This document shows positions 36,396-44,986 of a stretch of 64,000 bases of DNA, in pieces. The DNA lies in contig JAEPMJ010000001.1 of assembly GCA_017644005.1 (NCBI GenBank), positions 1,116,001 to 1,180,000 on the forward strand, given 5' to 3'. The translations under genes were made by a program, and so were the position numbers. This DNA comes from Rhizobiaceae bacterium (GTDB lineage: Bacteria > Pseudomonadota > Alphaproteobacteria > Rhizobiales > Rhizobiaceae). The notes under the pieces are model-generated. The model saw only the letters and a program-made list of their open reading frames with translations. It did no database searches and had not been told where the DNA came from. Each line of letters starts with the position of its first letter. Positions within the stretch are counted from its first letter, which is position 1.

Positions 36396-36423
36396 CGCTG
36401 CCGACCCTTCAGGGCCGGCAGCG
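36396..36423 (-). promoter_or_regulatory. Hairpin between sugar binding-protein and permease genes
   Basis: CGCTGCCG ... CGGCAGCG form an 8-bp perfect stem, continued after an A/C mismatch by CCC/GGG around a TTCA loop. It begins 13 bp after the binding-protein stop on the minus strand. It has no T-run. A role in stabilising the upstream message is inferred. Confidence 0.6.
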
Positions 36424-36436
36424 GTGTCACGGCTGA

Positions 36437-37678
36437 TCAATCAGCGCTTGCGATAATCTCCGCGTAGCGCTTCTGCGCTTCTTCGGCGGAGATCTCGTCG
36501 CTGGACCAGAACTGGGTCATCAGGTCCTCGATCTGGCCCTGCGTGTCCGGCGACAGCGTCTGGTTGCCGTCGGGCAGGATGGCGCCGGTGGCAAGGATCG
36601 CGAGCCCCTTCTTCATGCAGTCATTGGCGGCTGCGAGATCGACATCGCCGCGCACCGGCAAGGAGCCCTTCTTGAGGTTGAAGCTGACCTGAACCTCCTT
36701 CGAAAGCATGAGCGATGCCAGTTCAAGCTGGGCCGCTTCCTTTTCCGGGTCGTCGAGCTTCGGGAAATAGAAGGCGTCGCCGCCGGTCGAGATGATCTCG
36801 TTCACGCCGAGGCCGGGCAGGCAGCTATAGTCTTCGCCAGCGGTCTGGCCTGCGACCTGGAATTCACCTTGCGCCCAATCGCCCATGATCTGGGCACCGG
36901 CTTCTCCGGTAATGACCATGTTGGTCGCCTGGTTCCAGTCCTGCACGTTGGAGCCCTTGCGGAACTCCCGGGCATTGGCCGCTGCCTGGAAGACCCTGGC
37001 GTAATCGGCGCCTGCTGCAACTTCCGCGTTCTTGTCGATATTGACAGCTTTCCAGGCGTCGATGCCGCCGATCGCTATGGCGATGACCCCGAATGCGCCG
37101 GAGGCCTGCCAGGGCTGATTGCCCATCGCCAGCGGCACTTTACCGGCTTCGCGCAGCTTGGGCGCAGCGGCGACGAACTCATCCCAGTTGGCCGGAACGG
37201 CAACGCCTGCTTCTTCGAATGCCTTGTGGCTCAACCATATCCACTGCCAGGAGTGGATATTGACCGGCACGCAATAGATGCGTCCGTCGAGTGTGCAGGA
37301 ATCCAGCAGCGACGAAGGATGGACGATGTCTTTCCAACCTTCCTTCTCCGCCAGTTCGGTAAGATCGAGCATGAGGCCGGCCTCGACCAGTTCCTCGGCC
37401 TGACGGCCGTGATTGAACTGCGTCGCGCCCATCGGATCGCCTCCGGTGATGCGCGATATCATGATCGGGCGCGCGACACCGCCGGATCCGGCAATAGCGC
37501 CATCGACCCAGTTGTGCTCGGTCTTTTCGTTGAATGCCCTTGCGAATTCGGCAACCGCGGCAGCTTCGCCGCCCGAGGTCCACCAATGCGTGACTTCGAG
37601 ATCAACGGCGCTGGCCGGGCCGGCGAAATGAAGCGCGACCGAGGTGGCAAATGCTGCGCTCAACATACGGTATTTCAT
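36437..37678 (-). CDS. Sugar ABC transporter substrate-binding protein
   Basis: A 413-residue extracellular solute-binding protein (family 1). A signal peptide is visible (MKYRMLSAAFATSVALHF, cleavage near ASA), followed by LEVTHWWTSGGEAAAV, the usual start of sugar-binding members. ATG 37678 has GGGAGG 6 bp upstream. It is the first gene of the operon; the LacI-type palindrome at 37696-37709 lies only 18-31 bp upstream of its start codon, so the repressor would sit on the promoter or leader. Together with the cytoplasmic GH43 enzyme, a xylo-oligosaccharide or other beta-xyloside is the most likely ligand. Confidence 0.92.
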   Translation of the reverse strand: MKYRMLSAAFATSVALHFAGPASAVDLEVTHWWTSGGEAAAVAEFARAFNEKTEHNWVDGAIAGSGGVARPIMISRITGGDPMGATQFNHGRQAEELVEAGLMLDLTELAEKEGWKDIVHPSSLLDSCTLDGRIYCVPVNIHSWQWIWLSHKAFEEAGVAVPANWDEFVAAAPKLREAGKVPLAMGNQPWQASGAFGVIAIAIGGIDAWKAVNIDKNAEVAAGADYARVFQAAANAREFRKGSNVQDWNQATNMVITGEAGAQIMGDWAQGEFQVAGQTAGEDYSCLPGLGVNEIISTGGDAFYFPKLDDPEKEAAQLELASLMLSKEVQVSFNLKKGSLPVRGDVDLAAANDCMKKGLAILATGAILPDGNQTLSPDTQGQIEDLMTQFWSSDEISAEEAQKRYAEIIASAD

Positions 37679-37695
37679 CACAGTCCTCCCTGAAT

Positions 37696-37709
37696 CTGTA
37701 ACGTTACAG
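37696..37709. promoter_or_regulatory. LacI-family operator O1 (perfect palindrome)
   Basis: CTGTAACGTTACAG is a perfect 14-bp palindrome with the central CG typical of LacI-family operators. It lies 18-31 bp upstream of the binding-protein start codon, just above its ribosome-binding site. Confidence 0.8.
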
Positions 37710-37996
37710 GTCGTGACGTTATGCGAATGAACCGGCTCCGGCAACAGACGTTTTCCGATTCGGCGATATTTTTTTCGTAACTCGAAATTAAAAGACCGAT
37801 CAATGCCGATCCTTCGCAGAGCGGCGCAAAATTCCGCTGCAGCGCAGCAGATCAGCTGATTATTGCTGTAGAATCAAGATTTCATGCCATGCTGCGCCGC
37901 AAGAAATCGACAGCTTCAATCGGAAGCTGCCCCCTCCCGGAAATGCCGAAAAATCTGCAGTCGACCCAGTCGCCAGTTTCATGGTCCGGTCTAAAT

Positions 37997-38010
37997 CTGT
38001 ATCGTTACAG
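37997..38010. promoter_or_regulatory. LacI-family operator O2 (one mismatch)
   Basis: CTGTATCGTTACAG equals O1 except for one base. It lies 68 bp before the regulator gene and 301 bp from O1. Its position suits autoregulation and possibly looping with O1. Confidence 0.75.
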
Positions 38011-38077
38011 CTACAGTTGTTTTCGTGCCCCAGCGGAGTCAGAACGGTGCGATGCGACTTGAACCGACGGCGGGGCC

Positions 38078-39151
38078 ATGAACGACAGAACAGCTGACGA
38101 GAACGTGCCGGCCGGTGCGGAAAGTCGACCGACTCTGAAGACGATCGCGTTTATGACCGGGCTCGGCGTGACCACGGTTTCGCGCGCACTGAAGAACGCG
38201 CCGGACATTTCCGCAGACACCAAGCGCCGGGTTCAGCTCGTCGCCAAGCAGGTTGGCTACAGGCCGAACCGGGCCGGCGTGCGTCTCAGAACCGGCAAGA
38301 CAAATGTGATCTCGCTGCTGCTCAATACCGACGAACAGCTGATGGGTTTCATTTCCGACATCATCTACGGCGTCTCGCGGGCGCTGCGCGGCACGCCCTA
38401 CCACATCATTCTGACGCCCTATTCGGGTCGTGACGACCCCATGGATGCTGTCCGCTACGTGGTGGAAACTCAGTCAGCCGACGGAATCATCATCTCACGG
38501 ACAGAGCCGCAGGATGCGCGGGTTCTGTACATGCTGGAGCACAAGTTTCCCTTCGCCACGCACGGGCGCACCGATCTCGGCAACGCACATCCCTGGCACG
38601 ATTTCGACAATGAGGTATTCGCGCAGCTGGCGGTTCGCCGGCTTGCCCGAAACGGGCGCAAGCACCTGGCGTTGCTGGCCCCCGAGCCCAAGCTAAGCTA
38701 CTACCGCCACATGACGGACGGGTTTGCCGACGGCATCGCCGAATGCGGACTGACCGAAATTCCTTTTCACAATTGCTGGGTCGATGAGCCGATCGACCGG
38801 ATTCGTGATGCTGCGATCGAGCTCTTCAAACGGCCCAACCGTCCCGATGGGGTGGTTTGCGGCAGCGGCGCGTCGGCGATGGCCGTCGTCAACGCGCTGG
38901 AAATGTGCGGCATGTCCCTCGGCAAGGAGATCGACGTGGTGACCAAACAGTCGACCCCGCTGGTGCAGATGTTTCGACCGGGACTTTACGTGGTTGAAGA
39001 GGATTTCCGGCTGGCGGGACGCGAGCTCGCAAATGCCGTTCTGGGCCAGATCGAAGGCCGCCCGGTGTCGGACCTGCACAGCCTGAGCGTACCCGAGCTG
39101 GTGCGCGACCCGACCTTCGCCCCTGCGGACCCACCGCATAAGGGCGGCTAG
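38078..39151 (+). CDS. LacI-family transcriptional regulator
   Basis: A 357-residue regulator with an N-terminal helix-turn-helix (TLKTIAFMTGLGVTTVSRAL, residues 20-39), a hinge region RPNRAGVRLRTGKTN, and a periplasmic-binding-like sensor domain. It is divergent from the sugar operon and has a matching palindrome on each side of the shared control region. It is thus the likely repressor of the operon and of itself. Its inducer is unknown. Its TAG stop shares the tetranucleotide CTAG with the stop of gnd on the other strand. Confidence 0.92.
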   Translation: MNDRTADENVPAGAESRPTLKTIAFMTGLGVTTVSRALKNAPDISADTKRRVQLVAKQVGYRPNRAGVRLRTGKTNVISLLLNTDEQLMGFISDIIYGVSRALRGTPYHIILTPYSGRDDPMDAVRYVVETQSADGIIISRTEPQDARVLYMLEHKFPFATHGRTDLGNAHPWHDFDNEVFAQLAVRRLARNGRKHLALLAPEPKLSYYRHMTDGFADGIAECGLTEIPFHNCWVDEPIDRIRDAAIELFKRPNRPDGVVCGSGASAMAVVNALEMCGMSLGKEIDVVTKQSTPLVQMFRPGLYVVEEDFRLAGRELANAVLGQIEGRPVSDLHSLSVPELVRDPTFAPADPPHKGG

Positions 39152-40581
39152 ACTTTGTTTTTCCCCGTGCGCTCGGCCCAGGGGCCGTGTTTCTGTCCCC
39201 GGCTACCGATCTTTTCGAAGCCGTGCGCGCCAAAGAAATCACGCTGACCCTGGATCAGATTGGCGGTTCCGCGAGCCTGCCTGTAGCTGTCGAAATAGGC
39301 GAGCGCTGCCGAAAGCGCAGGAGCCGGCAAACCCTGAAGCGCCGCCCTGCCCGCCGTTACCCGGAGGGCGAGATGGGCGGGGAGCAAAATGTCAACAAAT
39401 GACGGAGCGACCATCAGATTGGCCGTTTTCGGCTTTGCGTCATAGGCTTTGGCAATCGAATCCAGAAGCTGCGAGCGAATGATGCAGCCGGCGCGCCAGA
39501 TGCGAGCGATCGTGGCCATGGGCAGATCCCAGCCATATTTGTCAGATGCGGCCCGCATGATTGCAAAACCCTGGGCATAGGCAGCGATCTTGCCGGCAAG
39601 CAACGCGCCTTCGAGCTCAGCCACAAGGTCGCCGGTTGATACCGATTGCTGACGGGGCGCCTGCGGGTAACGGCGCGAGGCATATTCACGCTCTCTTTTC
39701 AGCGATGACAGGCTGCGCGCGGCAACCGCCGCCTCGATGCAGGTTGCGGGCACGCCGAGCATTGCGGCTTCGATCACCGACCAGCGACCGGTGCCTTTCT
39801 GCCCGGCCTTGTCCTGAATGACGTCGACCAGCGGAACGCTGCTGTCTGGGTCGGCCGTCGCCAGCACTTCCGCGGTGATTTCGATGAGGTATGAGTTGAG
39901 CCGGCCATCGTTCCAGCGGGTGAAGATCGAACTTATCTCCTCGGCGCCGAGTCCCGGGCCGTCACGCAGGATGCCGTATACCTCGGCAATCATCTGCATG
40001 TCTGCATATTCGATGCCGTTGTGGATCGTCTTGACAAGATGACCGGCGCCTCCCGGGCCCAGCCATGCGGCACAGGGCTCGCCTTCATATTTGGCGGCGA
40101 TGTCGGTGACGATGGTTTCGATGCGTTGCCACGCGGCCTTGTCCGAGCCCACCATGATCGATGGGCCATTCCGGGCGCCATCTTCGCCGCCGGAAACCCC
40201 CATACCGACGAGCACAATGCCGCTCTCTTCGAGTTCCTTCACACGCCGCTCCGTGTCATGGAAATTGGCATTGCCGCCGTCGATGATAATGTCGCCCATG
40301 CCGGCTAGTGGCCGCAGTGCATCGATCTGCTGGTCGACGGGATCTCCGGCCGGCACCATCAAGATAACGGGCCGCGGCGGGCGTATTGCCTGCATCAGAT
40401 CTTCGAGAGTGTCACACGCGACAATATTCTCGGCGAGATCGCCCGCATTGCCAACGAAGGACTTCATGCGTGAGGCAGTGCGGTTCCAGACAGCGACCTT
40501 GTGGCCTTTTTCGGCAATGTTGAGCGCCAGGTTCGAGCCCATTGTGCCCAGGCCGATCAGGCCGATCTCCGCTTCGCTCAT
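39148..40581 (-). CDS. gnd: 6-phosphogluconate dehydrogenase (decarboxylating)
   Basis: A 477-residue enzyme with the NADP-binding start IGLIGLGTMGSNLALNIAEKG, the signature GxxYxxMQ-like IEYADMQMIAEVY, and the substrate block GVSGGEDGARNGPSIM. Length and C-terminal dimer domain fit the long (pentose phosphate pathway) form. It oxidises 6-phosphogluconate to ribulose 5-phosphate and carbon dioxide. Two adjacent ATGs (40584, 40581) follow GGGGGG; the second has better spacing. It stands alone, convergent with the LacI gene. Confidence 0.95.
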   Translation of the reverse strand: MSEAEIGLIGLGTMGSNLALNIAEKGHKVAVWNRTASRMKSFVGNAGDLAENIVACDTLEDLMQAIRPPRPVILMVPAGDPVDQQIDALRPLAGMGDIIIDGGNANFHDTERRVKELEESGIVLVGMGVSGGEDGARNGPSIMVGSDKAAWQRIETIVTDIAAKYEGEPCAAWLGPGGAGHLVKTIHNGIEYADMQMIAEVYGILRDGPGLGAEEISSIFTRWNDGRLNSYLIEITAEVLATADPDSSVPLVDVIQDKAGQKGTGRWSVIEAAMLGVPATCIEAAVAARSLSSLKREREYASRRYPQAPRQQSVSTGDLVAELEGALLAGKIAAYAQGFAIMRAASDKYGWDLPMATIARIWRAGCIIRSQLLDSIAKAYDAKPKTANLMVAPSFVDILLPAHLALRVTAGRAALQGLPAPALSAALAYFDSYRQARGTANLIQGQRDFFGAHGFEKIGSRGQKHGPWAERTGKNKV

Positions 40582-40738
40582 CATTTCCCCCCGCGGCCGG
40601 CCACGTGGGCAAATGATGGACGAGTGACGCGACCAACGTCAACCCGAACAGCGCGGCGGCAGGAACTTGACCCCGGCGCGAAGCGATTGCTAGCTGCGCA
40701 GGTCGACAACCGATCAGCCAGCAGGACCCGCTTCCCGA

Positions 40739-41725
40739 ATGAAATTACTCCTCTTGATCCTGGCTGTGCCCATTGTTGCGGCGCTCGTTCTGGTGGTTCT
40801 GATCCTGTGGCCTGTGGCGGACAAACCGGAACCCTTCGCTTCGATCACCGACCCGTTCGCGGAAGTCGATTATGGCACTATGGCGGGAATCGAGTTCACC
40901 GACGCGCGCGATGGCGTCGGCATTGCATTCCGCCGTTACGAAGCGACGGACCCCCGCGCCGCCGCACTGCTTCTGCATGGGTCGAGCGCCGACAGCCAGA
41001 GCATGCATCCGCTGGCTGCGGCGCTGGCGGAAAGCGGCGTCACCGCCTATGCGATCGACATCAGGGGCCATGGCGCAACCGGACTGCGCGGCGACGTCGC
41101 CCATATCGGGCAGCCTGCGGAAGACGTCGAAGACTTTCTGAATTTCATGCGCAACGAAGCTCCGCGCCTGCCAATCAGTCTGATCGGGTTTTCTTCGGGT
41201 GGCGGTCTGGCGCTCAATGCCGCTGGTCAGGGATATGCGCCGGATATCGCCAGGCTGATCCTGGTCTCGCCGATGCTCGGCGTCGACGCGGAACCCTCCA
41301 CCGCCGACAATCCGAACGCGGCGGACAGCGCCTGGGCGTACCCGGACATTCCACGCATCATCGGACTGTCGATCCTCAACAGGTTCGGCTTTCACGGGCT
41401 CGACCATTTGCCGGTAATCGTCTTCGCAGCAGGCGATCGCCCAAATCTCACGCCGGTCTATTCGCACCGGCTGCTCGTCAGCATGAATCCGCAGGATCCC
41501 GACGCGCTGTTGGCCCGTCTGGATGCGCCGGTAACCTTGCTGGCCGGTGAGAAGGATGAGGTCTTCGCCGCGCATGCTTATGCCGGGGCAGTACATGCGG
41601 TGCAGCCTGAGGCGGAGGTGACGCTTCTTCCTGGGCTTGGACATGTAGCGATGACCCTGGACCCGGCGGCTTTGGAAGCGATCGCGGCCGCTGTCCCGCG
41701 CAATGCGCAGATGGCTCTGCGGTGA
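40739..41725 (+). CDS. Membrane-anchored alpha/beta hydrolase (monoacylglycerol lipase-like)
   Basis: A 328-residue hydrolase. The first 25 residues are a hydrophobic anchor (KLLLLILAVPIVAALVLVVLILW). The fold shows LLLHGSSADS (oxyanion region), the nucleophile GFSSGG (serine near residue 150), and the closing histidine in GLGHVAM. A lysophospholipase/lipase-type activity is likely but the substrate is unknown. The ribosome-binding site is weak. The Mur gene ends 1 bp beyond its stop on the other strand, leaving no room for a terminator. Confidence 0.85.
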   Translation: MKLLLLILAVPIVAALVLVVLILWPVADKPEPFASITDPFAEVDYGTMAGIEFTDARDGVGIAFRRYEATDPRAAALLLHGSSADSQSMHPLAAALAESGVTAYAIDIRGHGATGLRGDVAHIGQPAEDVEDFLNFMRNEAPRLPISLIGFSSGGGLALNAAGQGYAPDIARLILVSPMLGVDAEPSTADNPNAADSAWAYPDIPRIIGLSILNRFGFHGLDHLPVIVFAAGDRPNLTPVYSHRLLVSMNPQDPDALLARLDAPVTLLAGEKDEVFAAHAYAGAVHAVQPEAEVTLLPGLGHVAMTLDPAALEAIAAAVPRNAQMALR

Positions 41726-41726
41726 A

Positions 41727-42167
41727 CTACTTCCTGTTGCCGGCCTTCCTGCGTCGACCGTAAAGTTCCAGCCTGTGATGGACGATCTCGTAGCCCAGCT
41801 CGCGGGCGATCTCGTCCTGCAACTCCTCGATGCGGTTCGAGTGAAACTCGATCACGTCGCCCGTATCGAGGTCGATCAAATGGTCGTGGTGATCACCTGA
41901 CGCCTGCTCGAAACGCGCCGGTCCGCCCTCGAAGGCGTGCCGGTGGATGGCCCCCATGCCCTCCAGCAGTTTCATCGTGCGATAAACGGTCGAAAGCGAG
42001 ATCGACTTGTCGATGGAGCTGGCACGCTGGAATATTTCCATCGCGTCCGGATGATCTTCGGTCGCGGCGAGAATATCGAGAATGACGCGGCGCGGCCGTG
42101 TGATGCGGACGCCGGCACGCCGCAATTCCCGCTCGTAATCCGGCTTTGTCTGGGGGCTGTGATTCAT
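41727..42167 (-). CDS. mur: Fur-family regulator, Mur (manganese) type
   Basis: A 146-residue Fur-family protein with the winged helix-turn-helix ([22 protein letters not shown], about residues 56-77) and the metal-binding [18 protein letters not shown] region. It contains no cysteine, so the structural CxxC zinc site of many Fur proteins is missing; this is the rule in the rhizobial Mur/Fur branch. It is divergent from sitABCD, and TGCAA-type palindromes lie between. Manganese-dependent repression of sitABCD is known for rhizobial Mur and inferred here. A Zur or Irr assignment is less likely from the sequence. Confidence 0.85.
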   Translation of the reverse strand: MNHSPQTKPDYERELRRAGVRITRPRRVILDILAATEDHPDAMEIFQRASSIDKSISLSTVYRTMKLLEGMGAIHRHAFEGGPARFEQASGDHHDHLIDLDTGDVIEFHSNRIEELQDEIARELGYEIVHHRLELYGRRRKAGNRK

Positions 42168-42239
42168 CGCGGGACTATGAGCCAGTTGACACTCAGTTGC
42201 AAAAACTAATGCGAGCTATTCGCAACTGGCAAGCGCTAG

Positions 42240-42261
42240 TTGCAAACGATTTGCAATTGCA
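42240..42261. promoter_or_regulatory. Candidate Mur box(es) upstream of sitA
   Basis: TTGCAAA-CGA-TTTGCAA (42240-42256) is a perfect inverted repeat, and TGCAATTGCA (42252-42261) is an overlapping perfect 10-bp palindrome. They resemble the TGCAA-based manganese-responsive sequences of rhizobial sit promoters. Weaker copies occur nearby: TTGCA-N8-TGCGA at 42197-42214 and GCAACT-N10-AGTTGC at 42222-42243. Confidence 0.7.
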
Positions 42262-42290
42262 TTGACAACTGTTTGGAACTCTTCTAAATG
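42262..42290 (+). promoter_or_regulatory. Candidate sitA promoter
   Basis: TTGACA (42262-42267) matches the -35 consensus exactly and is followed after 17 bp by TAAATG (42285-42290), a weak -10. The -35 box directly adjoins the Mur palindromes, so metal-loaded Mur would compete with RNA polymerase. Confidence 0.5.
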
Positions 42291-42324
42291 CCATTCGTCC
42301 TATGTTCATTTTCAGGGGAGTCTC

Positions 42325-43221
42325 ATGCGTTCGTTTTACTGGTCGGGCCTGGTTGGGGCGCTTGCGGTATTGTCGCTGGGTTTCACGCAGGCGCAGGCTG
42401 CGGACAAGCTCAAGGTCGTCACCACTTTCACGGTTATCGCCGACATTGCACGCAACGTGGCAGGCGATGCCGCGATTGTTGAATCGGTGACTAAGCCAAA
42501 TGCCGAAATCCATAATTACCAGCCAACTCCGGGTGACATATTGCGCGCACGCGACGCTGATCTGATTTTGTGGAACGGGCTCAACCTGGAGCAGTGGTTC
42601 GAGCGGTTCCTGAACAATCTCGGCGACGTGCCGGGCATCGTCGTCAGCGACGGTGTTGAACCGATGGGAATCGCGGAAGGCCCCTACACCGGCAAGCCCA
42701 ATCCGCATGCCTGGATGTCGCCGAGTGATGTCGCCGTCTATGTCGACAATATCCGGCGTGCCTTCGCCGAGCATGACCCCGACAACGCCGACATCTATCA
42801 GGCCAACGCGGATGCTTATCTTGCGGAGATCGCGGCACTTGTAGAGCCGCTGCGCGAAGCGCTCGACAGTATCCCGGCCGAGAGGCGCTGGCTGGTGACC
42901 AGCGAAGGCGCATTCTCCTATCTGGCCCGCGATTTCGGTCTGCGCGAGCTTTACCTTTGGCCGATCAACGCCGACAGCCAGGGCACGCCGCAACAGGTGC
43001 GCAAGGTTATTGATGCGGTTCGCGAAAACAAAATTCCGGTGGTGTTTTCCGAAAGCACGGTTTCCGACAAGCCGGCGCGGCAGGTGGCGCGCGAGACCGG
43101 TGCCCGCTATGGTGGAGTGCTTTATGTCGACTCGCTTTCCGACCCCGACGGGCCGGTGCCGACTTATCTCGACCTTCTGAAGGTGACCGCCAACACGATC
43201 GTCGAAGGTTTGACCGAGTGA
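42325..43221 (+). CDS. sitA: Manganese/zinc ABC transporter substrate-binding protein SitA
   Basis: A 298-residue cluster A-I metal-binding protein. Signal peptide [20 protein letters not shown] with cleavage near AQA. Metal ligands are H63 (EIHNYQP), H128 (NPHAWMSP), E194 (TSEGAFSY) and an aspartate near residue 269 (YVDSLSD); two His, one Glu and one Asp favour Mn/Fe(II) over Zn, and the His-rich loop of ZnuA is absent. ATG 42325 has AGGGGAG 4 bp upstream. Coupled to sitB by GTGA. Confidence 0.93.
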   Translation: MRSFYWSGLVGALAVLSLGFTQAQAADKLKVVTTFTVIADIARNVAGDAAIVESVTKPNAEIHNYQPTPGDILRARDADLILWNGLNLEQWFERFLNNLGDVPGIVVSDGVEPMGIAEGPYTGKPNPHAWMSPSDVAVYVDNIRRAFAEHDPDNADIYQANADAYLAEIAALVEPLREALDSIPAERRWLVTSEGAFSYLARDFGLRELYLWPINADSQGTPQQVRKVIDAVRENKIPVVFSESTVSDKPARQVARETGARYGGVLYVDSLSDPDGPVPTYLDLLKVTANTIVEGLTE

Positions 43222-44129
43222 ACCTGCAGGCTGAGGCAGCCGCCTTCGCGGCACCGGAGACAGTGGAGCAGCCGGCCCTTGCGGTCTCCGGCGCAACGGT
43301 AACCTACCGAAACGGCAATACCGCGCTGGTGGACGCCAGCTTCGCCATCCCCAAGGGTTCGATCGCGGCCCTTGTCGGTGTGAACGGATCGGGCAAATCC
43401 ACGCTGTTCAAGGCGATCATGGGTTTTGTGCCGCTGGCGCGCGGATCGGTCTCGATTTTCGACCAGCCGGTGGGGCGGGCGCTGAAACGCAACATCGTCG
43501 CCTATGTGCCGCAGGCCGAGGAAGTGGACTGGAACTTCCCGGTGCTGGTGGAAGACGTGGTGATGATGGGCCGCTACGGCCATATGAACCCGCTGCGCAT
43601 TCCGCGCGCCCGCGACCGCGAGATGGTCGACGAAGCGCTCGCCCGCGTCAGCATGAGCGACTACCGCAAGCGCCAGATCGGCGAGCTTTCCGGCGGCCAG
43701 AAGAAGCGCGTGTTCCTTGCCCGCGCACTGGCTCAAGAGGGCCGCGTCATCCTGCTCGATGAACCCTTCACGGGTGTCGACGTGAAAACCGAAGAGGCAA
43801 TCATCGCGCTGTTGAAGTCACTGCGCGACGAAGGAAGGGTGATGCTGGTTTCGACCCACAATCTCGGCAGCGTGCCGCGCTTCTGCGACCGGGCGATCCT
43901 CATTAATCGGACCGTGCTGACCGCGGGTCCTACCGAGGAGGTCTTCACCCAGGCCAATCTGCGCAAGGCCTTCGGCGGCGTGCTGAGGCGGCATGTGCTG
44001 GGTGGCGCCGATCTGCACGAAGATGCCGAAACCGACACGCGCAGCGTGACCGTGCTCACCGACGACGAACGGCCCTTCGTCATCTATGGCGACGACCAGC
44101 CGGCAAGAAGCGGGAAAGACAAAACCTGA
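43218..44129 (+). CDS. sitB: Manganese/zinc ABC transporter ATPase SitB
   Basis: A 303-residue ABC ATPase with Walker [10 protein letters not shown], signature LSGGQKKR and Walker [13 protein letters not shown]. It starts at GTG 43218, overlapping the sitA stop. About 45 residues past the usual domain end form a polar tail. It energises the SitC/SitD permease pair. Its TGA overlaps the sitC ATG (TGATG). Confidence 0.93.
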   Translation: MNLQAEAAAFAAPETVEQPALAVSGATVTYRNGNTALVDASFAIPKGSIAALVGVNGSGKSTLFKAIMGFVPLARGSVSIFDQPVGRALKRNIVAYVPQAEEVDWNFPVLVEDVVMMGRYGHMNPLRIPRARDREMVDEALARVSMSDYRKRQIGELSGGQKKRVFLARALAQEGRVILLDEPFTGVDVKTEEAIIALLKSLRDEGRVMLVSTHNLGSVPRFCDRAILINRTVLTAGPTEEVFTQANLRKAFGGVLRRHVLGGADLHEDAETDTRSVTVLTDDERPFVIYGDDQPARSGKDKT

Positions 44130-44986
44130 TGGAGCTTGTGCTCGAGCCGTTCAGCTATGGATACATGGTCAACGCCATGTGGGTGTCGGCACTGGTGGGT
44201 GGCGTGTGTGCGTTTCTTTCCGCCTATCTGATGCTCAAAGGCTGGTCGCTGATCGGCGACGCCCTTTCGCATGCAATCGTACCTGGCGTCGCCGGCGCCT
44301 ATATGCTCGGCCTGCCGTTCTCGCTCGGCGCGTTCCTTTCCGGCGGGCTGGCGGCGGGCGGCATGCTCTTCCTCAACCAGCGCACCAAGCTGCGCGAAGA
44401 CGCCATTATCGGGCTGATTTTCACATCCTTCTTCGGGCTGGGGCTGTTCATGGTCTCGCTGTCGCCGGCCTCGGTGAACATCCAGACGATCGTGCTCGGC
44501 AACATTCTGGCGATCACGCCCATGGATACGCTGCAGCTCGCCATCATTTCGTTGGTGACGCTGACCGTTCTGACGCTGAAGTGGAAAGACCTGATGGTCA
44601 CCTTCTTCGACGAAAGCCATGCGCGGTCGATCGGCCTCAATACCGGGCTGTTGCGCGTGGTCTTCTTCACGCTGCTTGCCGCCTCCACAGTCGCCGCACT
44701 TCAGACGGTCGGCGCATTTCTGGTCATCGCTATGGTGGTGACGCCGGGTGCCACCGCCTATCTGCTCACCGACCGCTTTCCGCGCCTCATCCTGACCAGC
44801 GTTGCAATCGGCGCGCTGACCAGCTTCACCGGCGCTTATGTGAGCTATTTTCTCGACGGTGCGACTGGCGGCATCATCGTCGTCCTGCAGACGCTGATCT
44901 TCCTCGCCGCATTTTTCTTTGCACCCAAACACGGCATGCTGGCCGCGCGGCGCCGCGCCCGGGCGGCGCTGGAGGCAGGCGCGTGA
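44129..44986 (+). CDS. sitC: Manganese/zinc ABC transporter permease SitC
   Basis: A 285-residue ABC-3 family permease with about eight membrane segments and the family block LMLKGWSLIGDALSHAIVPG near residues 32-51. The start overlaps the sitB stop and its stop overlaps the sitD start (GTGA). It forms the pore as a heterodimer with SitD. Confidence 0.92.
   Translation: MELVLEPFSYGYMVNAMWVSALVGGVCAFLSAYLMLKGWSLIGDALSHAIVPGVAGAYMLGLPFSLGAFLSGGLAAGGMLFLNQRTKLREDAIIGLIFTSFFGLGLFMVSLSPASVNIQTIVLGNILAITPMDTLQLAIISLVTLTVLTLKWKDLMVTFFDESHARSIGLNTGLLRVVFFTLLAASTVAALQTVGAFLVIAMVVTPGATAYLLTDRFPRLILTSVAIGALTSFTGAYVSYFLDGATGGIIVVLQTLIFLAAFFFAPKHGMLAARRRARAALEAGA

Larger units (their letters stand above)
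37679..38077. other. Control region between the sugar operon and its LacI regulator
   Basis: This 399-bp gap has no gene. It contains two LacI-type operators (37696-37709 and 37997-38010), an AT-rich stretch (TATTTTTTTCG near 37770), and a perfect palindrome ATCAGCTGAT at 37851-37860 with CAGCA and TGCTG on its flanks. Promoters for both directions should lie here, but I cannot place -10/-35 boxes with certainty. Confidence 0.7.
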
